Source: Microthrixaceae bacterium
GTDB taxonomy: Bacteria > Actinomycetota > Acidimicrobiia > Acidimicrobiales > Microtrichaceae
NCBI GenBank assembly: GCA_020027475.1
Contig: JAHRAZ010000013.1
Span: 1 to 46,779 of the forward strand
DNA: 46,779 nt
Direction of reading: 5' to 3'
Part shown: positions 32,939 to 40,428 of the stretch, in pieces
Layout: each line of letters begins with the position of its first letter
Position numbering within the stretch: the stretch's first letter is position 1
Notes under the pieces: model-generated
Told to the model about the DNA's origin: nothing
The model's input: only the letters and a program-made list of their open reading frames with translations
The model's database searches: none
Translations under genes and position numbers: made by a program

Positions 32939-33107
32939 TTACCCCTGACCGTTCGGTAGATCTCACCTGACGGTGGACCCACTGTCACCAATCACCCGTT
33001 TCCGTGGGGAGCTTTTGGGTTGACAACCGAATGTGGAGGCGGCACGGGTTCGGCAAAGGGGGCAAAGGGAGTCTCGGCTTGGATCGCGTAGCGGGGCTTG
33101 ATCTCAG

Positions 33108-33145
33108 TCACCTGATGGCTACGACCCGATCACCTGATGAGCACG
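33108..33145 (+). repeat. Degenerate 22-bp direct repeat upstream of the second flavin monooxygenase
   Basis: TCACCTGATG occurs at 33108 and again at 33130, each followed within a few bases by ACGAC. It lies in the 262-bp stretch between the tetR stop and the monooxygenase start, where I see no other feature. Confidence 0.5.
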
Positions 33146-33200
33146 ACGCTGACGAGTCCGAACTGCAGGGTCGTCCGTGGATTCGACTAGACCTACTGCT

Positions 33201-34652
33201 ATGCGATTTGCGGTAATTGGTGCGGGGATGGCAGGGATACTGAGCGCTGTGAAGCTGCGCGAGGCGGGCTTCGACGAGGTCACTGTGTACGAGAAGGCCG
33301 ACCGGGTCGGCGGCACTTGGCGTGAGAACAGATACCCAGGTGTGGCCTGCGACGTCCCATCGCATCTATACAGCTATTCATTTGAGCTGAATCCGCAGTG
33401 GAGCCATCTTTTCTCTCCCGGAGATGAGATCCAGAAGTACTTCGAGAGTGTTTCCTCCAAGTACGGCGTGGAGGAAATGACCCGATTCGGTGATGAAGTC
33501 ATCGAATGTGAGTGGTTGGAGAGGGGGTGTTGGCAGATCCGCACGCGTTCCGGACACGACGCGGAGGTGGATGTGATAATCGCTGCCACCGGCGTTCTGC
33601 ATCACCCGTCCAAACCAGAAATCGAAGGAATGGATGACTTTGGTGGATCGATGTTCCACAGTGCTCGATGGGATCACGATCTCGACCTCGACAACGCGAG
33701 GGTTGGTGTGATCGGAACCGGTTCGACGGCGACTCAGATAACGTCTGCGCTGGCGGGCAATGTCGCTCACTTCGACTTGTTTCAGCGCACGGCCCAGTGG
33801 ATCCTTCCCCAGGAGAATCCGGCTTACGACGAGTCTCAGAGGGCGGCTTTCGCCGATGACCCGAAGTCTCTTGAGGACATCCACCAACAGTTTTCCACCA
33901 TATTTGCCGAAGGATTTGCAGATGCGGTGGTTGACGCTGACTCGCCACAAATCCACCTCATCGCGGATGCCTGCCTGAGCAATCTCGAGGAGAACGTCCC
34001 TGACGGGGAGCTGAAGGAGTCGTTGCGACCCGACTACGTGGCGGCATGCAAGAGGCTGGTCGTGTCCCCCGACTTCTATGAGGCAATCCAGCGGCCCCGT
34101 ACATCGCTTGTCACCTCGGGAATTGACCGTATCGAAAAGAACGGGATCCGTACTGTCGACGGAGTGCTGCATGAACTGGATGTGATCGTGTTCGCCACCG
34201 GATTTCAGGCGGATGCTTTCATGAGGCCGATGAATGTGATTGGTCGGAACGGGATTGAATTGGCCGAGGTCTGGACTGACCGTCCGAATGCCTACTTGTC
34301 GATCTCAATTCCTGAGTTTCCAAACCTGTTCATGTTGAATGGTCCCAATGGCCCGGTGGGGAACTTCTCCCTGATCGAGGTGGCCGAGCTGCAATTCGAT
34401 TACATCTTCCAGCTGATCCAATGCCTTGACTCCGGCGATGCAACCGAGGTTTCCGCCGACCCAGCCGCAACGCGGAGTTTCGAGGCGGATCGTGTGGAGG
34501 CCGCGAAATCCACTGTGTGGGTGACCGGGTGTCGCAGTTGGTATCTCGATGATCGAGGGATTCCATCAGCGTGGCCGTGGAAGTTCTCCAGGTTTCAGGA
34601 AGAGATGGCGGCGCCAAACATGGATCACTGGGACGTTCGATCCCCAACATGA
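33201..34652 (+). CDS. Class B flavoprotein monooxygenase (BVMO-like)
   Basis: 483 residues from ATG 33201, where MRFAVIGAGMAG is a natural start; a GTG at 33177 would add eight residues. FAD motif GAGMAG (7-12), VGGTWREN (37-44), BVMO fingerprint FGGSMFHSARWD (147-158) and NADPH motif GTGSTA (172-177), then QRTAQWILP. It oxygenates a ketone, aldehyde or heteroatom substrate with NADPH and O2. It is only distantly like the EthA-type gene at 11 kb (different linker after GGTW). Just after the stop there are imperfect repeats of CCAACATG and then copy 4 of the palindrome. Confidence 0.92.
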   Translation: MRFAVIGAGMAGILSAVKLREAGFDEVTVYEKADRVGGTWRENRYPGVACDVPSHLYSYSFELNPQWSHLFSPGDEIQKYFESVSSKYGVEEMTRFGDEVIECEWLERGCWQIRTRSGHDAEVDVIIAATGVLHHPSKPEIEGMDDFGGSMFHSARWDHDLDLDNARVGVIGTGSTATQITSALAGNVAHFDLFQRTAQWILPQENPAYDESQRAAFADDPKSLEDIHQQFSTIFAEGFADAVVDADSPQIHLIADACLSNLEENVPDGELKESLRPDYVAACKRLVVSPDFYEAIQRPRTSLVTSGIDRIEKNGIRTVDGVLHELDVIVFATGFQADAFMRPMNVIGRNGIELAEVWTDRPNAYLSISIPEFPNLFMLNGPNGPVGNFSLIEVAELQFDYIFQLIQCLDSGDATEVSADPAATRSFEADRVEAAKSTVWVTGCRSWYLDDRGIPSAWPWKFSRFQEEMAAPNMDHWDVRSPT

Positions 34653-34748
34653 TTGGTCACTGGGGTTTGCGGTCGCCAACATGACGGGGCCACCGCTGAA
34701 GACGCCTCCAGTTTGCGGTTCCCCAACACCAACCGCAGCCCAAAAAGA

Positions 34749-34802
34749 CCGTTCTGTGATGGTCAGGTCGCGCAAAAGCGCGACCTGACCATCACAGAAC
34801 GG
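34749..34802. repeat. Palindromic repeat, copy 4
   Basis: Perfect 25-bp arms (34749-34773 and 34778-34802) around AAAA, tip GCGC/GCGC. Same core as the other copies. It lies about 100 bp after the monooxygenase gene and 31 bp from the remnant of a decayed minus-strand gene. Confidence 0.97.
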
Positions 34803-34832
34803 GTGTGTGGCCGGCATCGGTTGTGGTGTTCA

Positions 34833-35230
34833 TCAGAGCTGAGTCCCCAGCAGACACGTGAAGACGACGTCGTCGACGAAACCGGCGAGTCCCAGCAGCA
34901 GTGCAATCGGGATCGCAATCCAAGCTCCGTCGTCGGGGTAGGCGTTCGGCGAAGGTCGTCAGTGCTTCGGCCACACAAACGGCGAGATCGAACTGCACGC
35001 CGACCACAGCCAGCTTCTTCAGCCAGCTCGGTGTGAACGTAACCGGTACGAACTGCACGCCGACCACAGTCAGCTTCTTCAGCCAGCTCGGTGTGAACGT
35101 AACCGGTGCGACTGGTTGCCCCAGGTCATCACGATCGCGCTGGCAAGGACTGTTTCGAGAACCCGTACCAGTACGCAGCGAGTGTGACCAGCTACCGGGT
35201 CCCCGTCACAGGGACAAGCCCTACGAAGTT
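34833..35230 (-). pseudogene. Decayed small membrane-protein gene
   Basis: The minus strand holds protein-like, GC3-rich segments in three frames that line up in order: LVTLAAYWYGF (near 35190-35160, after an in-frame TAG), VLETVLASAIVMTWGNQ (near 35160-35105), FTPSWLKKLAVVGVQF then DLAVCVAEALTTFAE (near 35110-34950), and AYPDDGAWIAIPIALLLG then LAGFVDDVVFTCLLGTQL ending in TGA at 34833. Hydrophobic stretches suggest a membrane protein of roughly 110-130 residues. At least two frameshifts, one nonsense change and a 60-bp duplication break it. I do not recognise the family. The plus-strand open frame across the same bases is taken as a shadow. Confidence 0.5.
34989..35108. repeat. 60-bp perfect-length tandem duplication
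   Basis: Units 34989-35048 and 35049-35108 differ only at one internal C/T position and the last base. Sixty bases equal twenty codons, so the reading frame of the minus-strand remnant is kept across the repeat. It is the longest tandem duplication in the window and, from its near identity, the most recent. Confidence 0.95.
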
Positions 35231-35344
35231 GAGGGCCCTGATCGTTTTCTGACTCTTGTTTCGCTGCAGCGCCGCTCCGCGCCGGTCAATGGTCATCCCG
35301 GTCATTCGTCGCGACAGTGGTTGGAACCGCGCGAAACTCTGGGC

Positions 35345-35848
35345 ATGGCAAGATTCACCTTGGACCCCGAGCGCTCGAGCGTGTCCATCGCCGGAAACTC
35401 CTCGGTGCATCCGATCTCCGCCAACGCCACGGGGCTGACCGGAGCATTCGAGATCAGACTTCGGTCGGACAAGATTCTTGCTGATCCCCGATTGACGGGC
35501 GAGGTGAACATCGACGTCGACAAGTTGCGGTCGGGTAATGCTTTGGTGGACAGGGAGACCCGCCGACGAATCAATGCATCCACCTATCCCCTGATTTCTG
35601 GTGTCGCCCTTGGCAGCGAACGGACCAGCGCCACAACGATGGCCGTGACCGGTGAGATTTCCTTCCGGGGCGAGGTCGTCGGCGTGGATGGCGACCTCGC
35701 GTTGGAGATGGTTGATGGTGAAGCTCACCTCAGCGGGGAACAGACCTTCGACGTCCGCAAGTGGGGTCTGAAGTTGCCTCGACTCGGCTTCTTGAAAGTC
35801 CATCCCGACGTCACAGTCTCAGTGTCGCTGGTGGGGGTGCCGAGCTGA
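35345..35848 (+). CDS. YceI-family lipocalin-like protein
   Basis: 167 residues from ATG 35345; the frame is open about 440 bp further upstream but there overlaps the repeat and the minus-strand remnant. YceI features: FTLDPERSSVSIAGNSSVHPISANATGLTGAFEI, a middle part with LTGEVNIDVDKLRSGNALVDRETRRRINASTYPLI, and a C-terminal GEISFRGEVVGVDGDLALEM strand set. YceI proteins are beta-barrel binders of long isoprenoid-like lipids. No signal peptide is seen, so this copy is probably cytosolic, unlike the anchored YceI protein at 39.6 kb. Confidence 0.8.
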   Translation: MARFTLDPERSSVSIAGNSSVHPISANATGLTGAFEIRLRSDKILADPRLTGEVNIDVDKLRSGNALVDRETRRRINASTYPLISGVALGSERTSATTMAVTGEISFRGEVVGVDGDLALEMVDGEAHLSGEQTFDVRKWGLKLPRLGFLKVHPDVTVSVSLVGVPS

Positions 35849-35903
35849 ACAGCCGCCAGGCCCGATCGCGCGGTCTTCGGGGCAAACATCCGCCGTTGGG
35901 CCT

Positions 35904-36860
35904 ATGGTGGCCTGCGTGACCGACCTCACTGCCGAATCAACAACCGATGAGGTACTGGCTGGTCGTGACCTCTCCGGCAGGACCTACCTGGTCACGGGCG
36001 CCTCGTCGGGTCTTGGCGAGGAAACGGCACGGGCACTTGCCTTTCATGGTGCGTCGGTGGTGATGGCCGCTCGAAACATGGACAAAATTGCAGCGGCAGC
36101 CGCGCGAATCCGCAGCGCCGATCCCGATGCGGATCTCGAGCTGCGATGCTTCGACCTGGCCGACACTTCCAGCATCCGATCCTTTGCCCGGGATCTGCGT
36201 GAGGAACACGAGTCCGTTGATGTGCTCATCAACAATGCAGGTGTGATGGTGTGCCCCTTTGGACTCACCGCAGATGGCTTCGAGATGCAGTTCGGGACCA
36301 ATCACGTTGGCCATTTCCTGCTGACCAACCTGTTGCGTGACATCATCACGGACCGGGTGATCACCCTGTCCAGCGGGGCTCACCTGATCTGCGACGTGGA
36401 TCTCGAGGACGCCGGATTCGATGAGGGTGAGTATGACCCGTGGGAGGCCTACGGTCGTTCGAAGTCCGCCAATGCCCTCTTTGCGTTCGAACTCGCCCAC
36501 AGGGGCCGGGATCGCCATCTGCTGTCGTTCTCTGTTCATCCCGGAATGGTCATGACCGACCTGTCCCGTCACCTCACAGAGGATCTCCTGAACCAGATGA
36601 TGGCTCGTTTGAAGTCGCGTTCCACCCAGGACGACGGATCCGAGGACTCTGCAGTTCCTGCCATGCGGATGCCCGAGGTTGGGGCGGCTACGCAGGTCTG
36701 GGCCGCAACCACTGATGACCTTGCGGACCACAGCGGGGCCTACCTAATGGACTGCCGGCTGGGGAGTGGTTCGGAGGTGGCCGGTTACGTAACCGACAAT
36801 GCCCGGGCGATGGAGCTGTGGGCCTTCACCGAGGAACTACTCGGGGAAAGCTTCTCCTGA
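35904..36860 (+). CDS. Short-chain dehydrogenase/reductase of the retinol-dehydrogenase-like group
   Basis: 318 residues from ATG 35904; GTG 35916 gives the family-like start TDLTAESTTDEVLAG. Motifs: TGASSGLGEE (cofactor), AARNMDK with Arg after strand 2, which favours NADP(H), NNAGVM, LSSGAH, and the active site YGRSK (Tyr and Lys four apart), followed by SVHPGMVMTDLSRHL. The group includes WWOX/retinol dehydrogenase-like enzymes that act on lipophilic alcohols or ketones. It ends 18 bp before the PhyH-type gene, so the two are probably co-transcribed. Confidence 0.9.
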   Translation: MVACVTDLTAESTTDEVLAGRDLSGRTYLVTGASSGLGEETARALAFHGASVVMAARNMDKIAAAAARIRSADPDADLELRCFDLADTSSIRSFARDLREEHESVDVLINNAGVMVCPFGLTADGFEMQFGTNHVGHFLLTNLLRDIITDRVITLSSGAHLICDVDLEDAGFDEGEYDPWEAYGRSKSANALFAFELAHRGRDRHLLSFSVHPGMVMTDLSRHLTEDLLNQMMARLKSRSTQDDGSEDSAVPAMRMPEVGAATQVWAATTDDLADHSGAYLMDCRLGSGSEVAGYVTDNARAMELWAFTEELLGESFS

Positions 36861-36878
36861 GTTCCGATCGGAGAACCG

Positions 36879-37703
36879 GTGGTGGGCACGGAACTCGGTG
36901 ATGCCTCGGACCTTTTCTGGTCAACCGGGGCGTGTGTGGTTCGAGGCGCTGTGGATCGCGGCACGATCGATCGTGCCAGGGAGGCTGTTGAGCGTCTGGT
37001 TCGCACAGGTTCTCTGGCGGACCTGAGTGCGTTGGCCGATTCCGGTGAATCCGCAAGGTTTTCCGCCGGAGTCGACCACTGGCGATCTGACGACGAGTTC
37101 AGAATGGTTGCCACAACAGGACCGCTTCCCGATCTTGTTGCAGGAGTATTGCGCACCGATCGACTCTGGTTGTATGAGGACAGCGTGTTGATCAAGGAAG
37201 CGGGCTGTTCGCTGGAAACCAAGTGGCACAGTGATGACGGTTACTTCCATGTGGAGGGCAGACAGTTGGCAACACTGTGGGTGCCGCTGGACCCGGCCCC
37301 CCTCGCGAGCGGTGCGCTGCGATTCCTGGACGGTTCTCACAGAGCATCCAATCGGTACCGCCCGACCCTGTTCGTGACCGAGGATGCAATTCCCGGCACC
37401 GAAGGGGAACTACCGCCACAGATCGGATTCGAGTCCCCCGATGTGTTCGGTTTTGGTCTGCAAGTGGGCGACTGCACGATTCATCACGCCCGCACGTTGC
37501 ACGCCGCTTCTGGCAACAACTCCGGGGTGAATCGCAGAGCCTTGTCGATTCGCTATTGCGGGGTCGATTCCGTGATCCGACAGAAGGTCGGTGCTCCTTC
37601 CAAACCAGGCTTGGAGTCGATTCCGGATGGCACGCCGATTGCCGAGGCCGCTGAGAACCTGGGACTCCCGGAGGCAGAACTCAGCGGTATCCAGAATTCC
37701 TGA
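36879..37703 (+). CDS. Phytanoyl-CoA dioxygenase (PhyH) family protein
   Basis: 274 residues. Fe(II)/2-oxoglutarate dioxygenase marks: His117-x-Asp119 in KWHSDDGYF, distal His208 in TLHAASGNNS, and a 2-oxoglutarate-binding Arg in NRRALSIRY (about 219-225). WVPLDPAPLASGALRFLDGSHRAS is the usual PhyH beta-core. Members hydroxylate aliphatic carbons in lipids, acyl-CoA or small metabolites. Starts GTG 36879, 18 bp after the SDR stop. An alcohol produced by this enzyme and oxidised by the SDR would be a reasonable pairing, but this is inference from gene order. Confidence 0.88.
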   Translation: MVGTELGDASDLFWSTGACVVRGAVDRGTIDRAREAVERLVRTGSLADLSALADSGESARFSAGVDHWRSDDEFRMVATTGPLPDLVAGVLRTDRLWLYEDSVLIKEAGCSLETKWHSDDGYFHVEGRQLATLWVPLDPAPLASGALRFLDGSHRASNRYRPTLFVTEDAIPGTEGELPPQIGFESPDVFGFGLQVGDCTIHHARTLHAASGNNSGVNRRALSIRYCGVDSVIRQKVGAPSKPGLESIPDGTPIAEAAENLGLPEAELSGIQNS

Positions 37704-37771
37704 ACGCATGGATCAGCCCGAAGGCAGAGGTCGGCCTGACCGGCGATTCCAACCGCGCTCAAACCGGATAC

Positions 37772-38890
37772 TCACGCGCAACTGGTGACCCGCGAACCCG
37801 TCGCAGAGGTGGATTCCACCACTGCCCCCGGATGGAAACTCGCCCAGGAATTCAAGGCCGACTGCAGGGCGGAGTGTTCTTGAGCTCCATCCATCTCGAG
37901 ATCAATCCTGATGCAGTCGGAAGGTCCCTCGGTCCACGAAACGTATTCACCACCGGACCAACCTGAGGTAACCGGGTCAAGCGAATCCAGTACCAGGCCC
38001 TCACGGAGCAGCAAACTGAGGGAAAACGGACCGAATTCGTCGCTCTTGATGGTTGCGGGACTCGGAGGCGTGGCAACGGAGACTGCGCTCTCATCGACCA
38101 GGTACTTGGCACTGTCGAATGCCTGCTCTGTGTTGGCGGGGTATCGAGTCAGGGACTGGTCCGCTCCACCCGGAGCGCCGAGTGCAGCGAACAGATCCTG
38201 TTGGAACGCGGGTCCGCGCAGGTATGGAGCGGAGGTGAGGGCGAGCAGTGTGACTGGCAGATTGAGGAGAACCGGATCCACTCCACCGGAAAGCTGTTCG
38301 TTGATGCTCTCGAGCTGCTCGAGTGGACTCAACGAGTTGTAGTACTGCTGCCGGACCCGCTCGGCGCTTCCCTCTACTGCCACCAGTGCTGCGAGGTGGT
38401 CCTCATCGATCAGACCTTCGGCGACGACATCTCCGATGTCATGGATCTGATCATCGAGAGCGTGCGTGAGTTCGTGGGCAATTATCTCGCGTCGGTACGG
38501 CGTCATCGCGGTTCCCCGGACCTTGAGTGCCTTGCTCCCGGGATCGTAGAAACCGACAACACCGGATCCGAACGCCCTCTTGTACTCGGTGAACAAATCC
38601 TGCTGTGGGGTGATCCAGCCGAGGGCCGTGAAAGCAACGTCGTCCTTGTCCAGGTCGGTCTGCTCGGCGTTGAGGTTCGCGAGGACTTCCGCCTGAAAGG
38701 CTCCATCGGAGAGAAATTCAACGGTGGGCTCGGTGACGAAGTTGTGGCCACGCGCGCGTTGTACGAAAGCAACTATGTTGGCCACGTGCTCTTCAGGCGT
38801 GAGACCACCCGCGGGAGTGCACGATCCAGCCAATGTGGCAGTCGTGACCATCACGGCCATGGCGGCCACGAGCCTTGTCTTCGAGTTCAT
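37772..38890 (-). CDS. Lipoprotein with HExxH zinc-protease-like motif
   Basis: 372 residues from ATG 38890, with GGGGG well placed upstream. The signal peptide ends in a lipobox (LAGSC), so the mature protein is predicted to be lipid-anchored outside the membrane. At about 135-145 of the precursor, IIAHELTHALDDQ is a gluzincin-type zinc motif (HELTH), with a downstream VAVEGSAERVRQQY that could give the Glu ligand. A YDPGSKALKVRG strand precedes the motif. Similar actinobacterial proteins are called hypothetical or peptidase MA-like. Proteolytic action on envelope proteins is probable, not proven. Converges on the PhyH-type gene. Confidence 0.8.
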   Translation of the reverse strand: MNSKTRLVAAMAVMVTTATLAGSCTPAGGLTPEEHVANIVAFVQRARGHNFVTEPTVEFLSDGAFQAEVLANLNAEQTDLDKDDVAFTALGWITPQQDLFTEYKRAFGSGVVGFYDPGSKALKVRGTAMTPYRREIIAHELTHALDDQIHDIGDVVAEGLIDEDHLAALVAVEGSAERVRQQYYNSLSPLEQLESINEQLSGGVDPVLLNLPVTLLALTSAPYLRGPAFQQDLFAALGAPGGADQSLTRYPANTEQAFDSAKYLVDESAVSVATPPSPATIKSDEFGPFSLSLLLREGLVLDSLDPVTSGWSGGEYVSWTEGPSDCIRIDLEMDGAQEHSALQSALNSWASFHPGAVVESTSATGSRVTSCA

Positions 38891-39106
38891 TCGATCCCCC
38901 TGAGAGTCCCTCAGCAACCTATCCGGATCAGCGTGTGCCGACACGACGAACGAAACGCCGCTGGGACCGAGGGAATGAGAAATGGATCGGGTGGAGTTGC
39001 CCGGCACGGGTGGGATGGGAGATCCGACGCCCCGGTTGTGTGCGTGTGGAGAGCTGATTCGTGCGGCCCGGAGCTACCAATGAACATCTGCGGCCAGGGC
39101 GCTGGC

Positions 39107-39173
39107 GCGCACTGATCGCAAGAACGCGCACTGATCGCAAGAACGCGCACTGATCGCAAGAACGCGCACTGAT
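39107..39173. repeat. 19-bp tandem repeat, 3.5 copies
   Basis: Unit GCGCACTGATCGCAAGAAC at 39107-39125, 39126-39144 and 39145-39163, all identical, plus a 10-bp partial unit ending at 39173. It fills part of the 367-bp space between the zinc-protease-like lipoprotein gene and the cold-shock gene, upstream of the lipoprotein gene and downstream of the cold-shock gene. Apart from this repeat and the hairpins next to it I see nothing coding here. Confidence 0.95.
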
Positions 39174-39176
39174 GGG

Positions 39177-39215
39177 AAAAAGGGCTGAAGGCAGGCCTAC
39201 GGGAGGCCCGCCTTC
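39177..39215 (-). terminator. Intrinsic-terminator-like hairpin after the cold-shock gene
   Basis: On the minus strand GAAGGCGGGCCT (39215-39204) pairs with AGGCCTGCCTTC (39198-39187) with one mismatch and a 5-nt loop, followed after five bases by TTTTT (39181-39177). A smaller hairpin with 5-bp arms CGCCT/AGGCG (39229-39244) lies between it and the stop codon. This fits rho-independent termination of the cold-shock transcript. Confidence 0.6.
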
Positions 39216-39257
39216 AAATCGATTCTGACGCCTTTATTCAGGCGAGGTTGTTCGGAC

Positions 39258-39461
39258 TCAGATAGCGCGAACGTTCACGGCTTCAGGACCCTTGCGTCCT
39301 TCACCGATCTCGAACTCGACCTTCTGCCCATCACTGAGCGTTACGCGTCCGGACTGACCCTGGACGTTTGAGAAATGCACGAAGACGTCTTCGCCATCTT
39401 CACGGCTGAGGAAGCCGTACCCCTTCTCATCATTGAAAAACTTGACGGTGCCTTCTGGCAT
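39258..39461 (-). CDS. cspA: Cold-shock domain protein
   Basis: 67 residues from ATG 39461, with AGGAG seven bases upstream. The complete cold-shock domain is present: [20 protein letters not shown] with RNP1 (KGYGFL), DVFVHFSNV as RNP2, then [20 protein letters not shown]. It binds single-stranded RNA and DNA and works as an RNA chaperone, in growth or in cold. An in-frame extension to 39506 is not needed. The gene stands alone and is followed by terminator-like hairpins. Confidence 0.97.
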   Translation of the reverse strand: MPEGTVKFFNDEKGYGFLSREDGEDVFVHFSNVQGQSGRVTLSDGQKVEFEIGEGRKGPEAVNVRAI

Positions 39462-39615
39462 TCTTAACTCCTGGTTTTTCAGGGCCCTTGTGACCCCGGT
39501 CCCCACACGATACTCGGCAAATCGTGGCGCGTGTGCATCGTTGTGGAACTACTTGCCCGAATCCGCCCAGCGGCCGCTCCCGTGAGCGGGCGTTGAGCGT
39601 GCAGAATGGAGGACA

Positions 39616-40404
39616 ATGGCTGGCATGTCCAAGAGAACAAAATATTGGTTGATTGCCGGTGCAGCCTTCGTCGCAATCCTTCTGGGTGGCTTTGTTGTGG
39701 TGAACCTCTGGCTCAGTTCCGATGATGCACCTGAAGAATTTCAGGCATCGGATGAACTGGGCGGGACGACTTCCGCTGAAGACGAGGAAGAACTGGCAAC
39801 TGGCGACAATGCCGGTCCCCCTCCTGGCGTGTGGCTGATTCAGATCGATGGGGCGTCGGACGGCGGCGTGGGTTACCGAGTGATTGAAGACCTTCCCATT
39901 GGTGCTCCTGAGGAGGTGGTGGCTCGCACGGACGTCGTTTCGGGATCGGCCACCGTGGAGGGCAACACAGTTTCGGAAATGTCCGTGCAAGTCGACATGG
40001 CATCTCTTGGCTCGGAAAATGACTTACGCGACGGAATGGTGGCTGACCGCTACCTGCAGGTCGGTGAGTTCGGAACGGCAACATTTGTGATTGTCGAAGA
40101 AATCGAATTGCCCTTGCCAGTGCAAGAGGGGGAGCTGGTGGACTTCGAGGTCGAGGGAGAGATGACACTTCACGGTGTCACCCGGAAAGTGACTGCCGCG
40201 GGTCAAGCCCAATGGACTCCCACGGTGATCGAGGTTGTCGGCTCCGTGGACGTCACCTTGGATTCCTTCGGAATATCAAGCCCGGACGTACTCGGTCGAT
40301 CGGCGCGCAACGAGGCAGTTGTGGAATTCAAGATTCGTTTCGTGCCCGAAGGTGAAGTTCCCCAGGAGGAGATTTCTTCCGAGGGCGAGCCGGCAATCGA
40401 GTGA
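39616..40404 (+). CDS. Membrane-anchored YceI-domain protein
   Basis: 262 residues. One N-terminal membrane segment (about 10-33, YWLIAGAAFVAILLGGFVVV), an acidic linker (about 35-65), and then a YceI domain (about 68-245): GVGYRVIEDLP, ATVEGNTVSEMSVQVDMASLGSENDLRDGMVADRYLQVGEF, FEVEGEMTLHGVTRKVTAAGQAQ and GSVDVTLDSFGISSPDVLG. The domain is placed outside the membrane by the anchor. It is presumed to bind isoprenoid or other long lipids. Divergent from the cold-shock gene (about 155 bp between starts) and convergent with the thioredoxin-fold gene. Confidence 0.88.
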   Translation: MAGMSKRTKYWLIAGAAFVAILLGGFVVVNLWLSSDDAPEEFQASDELGGTTSAEDEEELATGDNAGPPPGVWLIQIDGASDGGVGYRVIEDLPIGAPEEVVARTDVVSGSATVEGNTVSEMSVQVDMASLGSENDLRDGMVADRYLQVGEFGTATFVIVEEIELPLPVQEGELVDFEVEGEMTLHGVTRKVTAAGQAQWTPTVIEVVGSVDVTLDSFGISSPDVLGRSARNEAVVEFKIRFVPEGEVPQEEISSEGEPAIE

Positions 40405-40428
40405 TCAGCTCGGCGGGGGACTGAGGGG

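Noticed and set aside
33020-33050. TTGACA at 33020 as a sigma-70 promoter for the second monooxygenase
   Set aside because: No acceptable -10 hexamer is found 16-19 bp downstream (the region is GC-rich), and it is more than 150 bp from the gene start.
12484-34802. The four palindromes as a CRISPR or an rRNA/tRNA-like array
   Set aside because: Copies are more than 7 kb apart with genes between them, each is a single self-complementary unit, and there is no cloverleaf or cas gene.
12484-34802. The four palindromes as ordinary rho-independent terminators
   Set aside because: No U-tract follows any copy on either strand, and copy 3 lies upstream of two divergent genes. A termination role in some copies cannot be fully excluded.
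34901-35344. Plus-strand N-terminal extension of the YceI gene through the 60-bp repeat
   Set aside because: The YceI domain starts naturally at ATG 35345. The upstream part has no YceI sequence and its composition fits the minus-strand remnant better.
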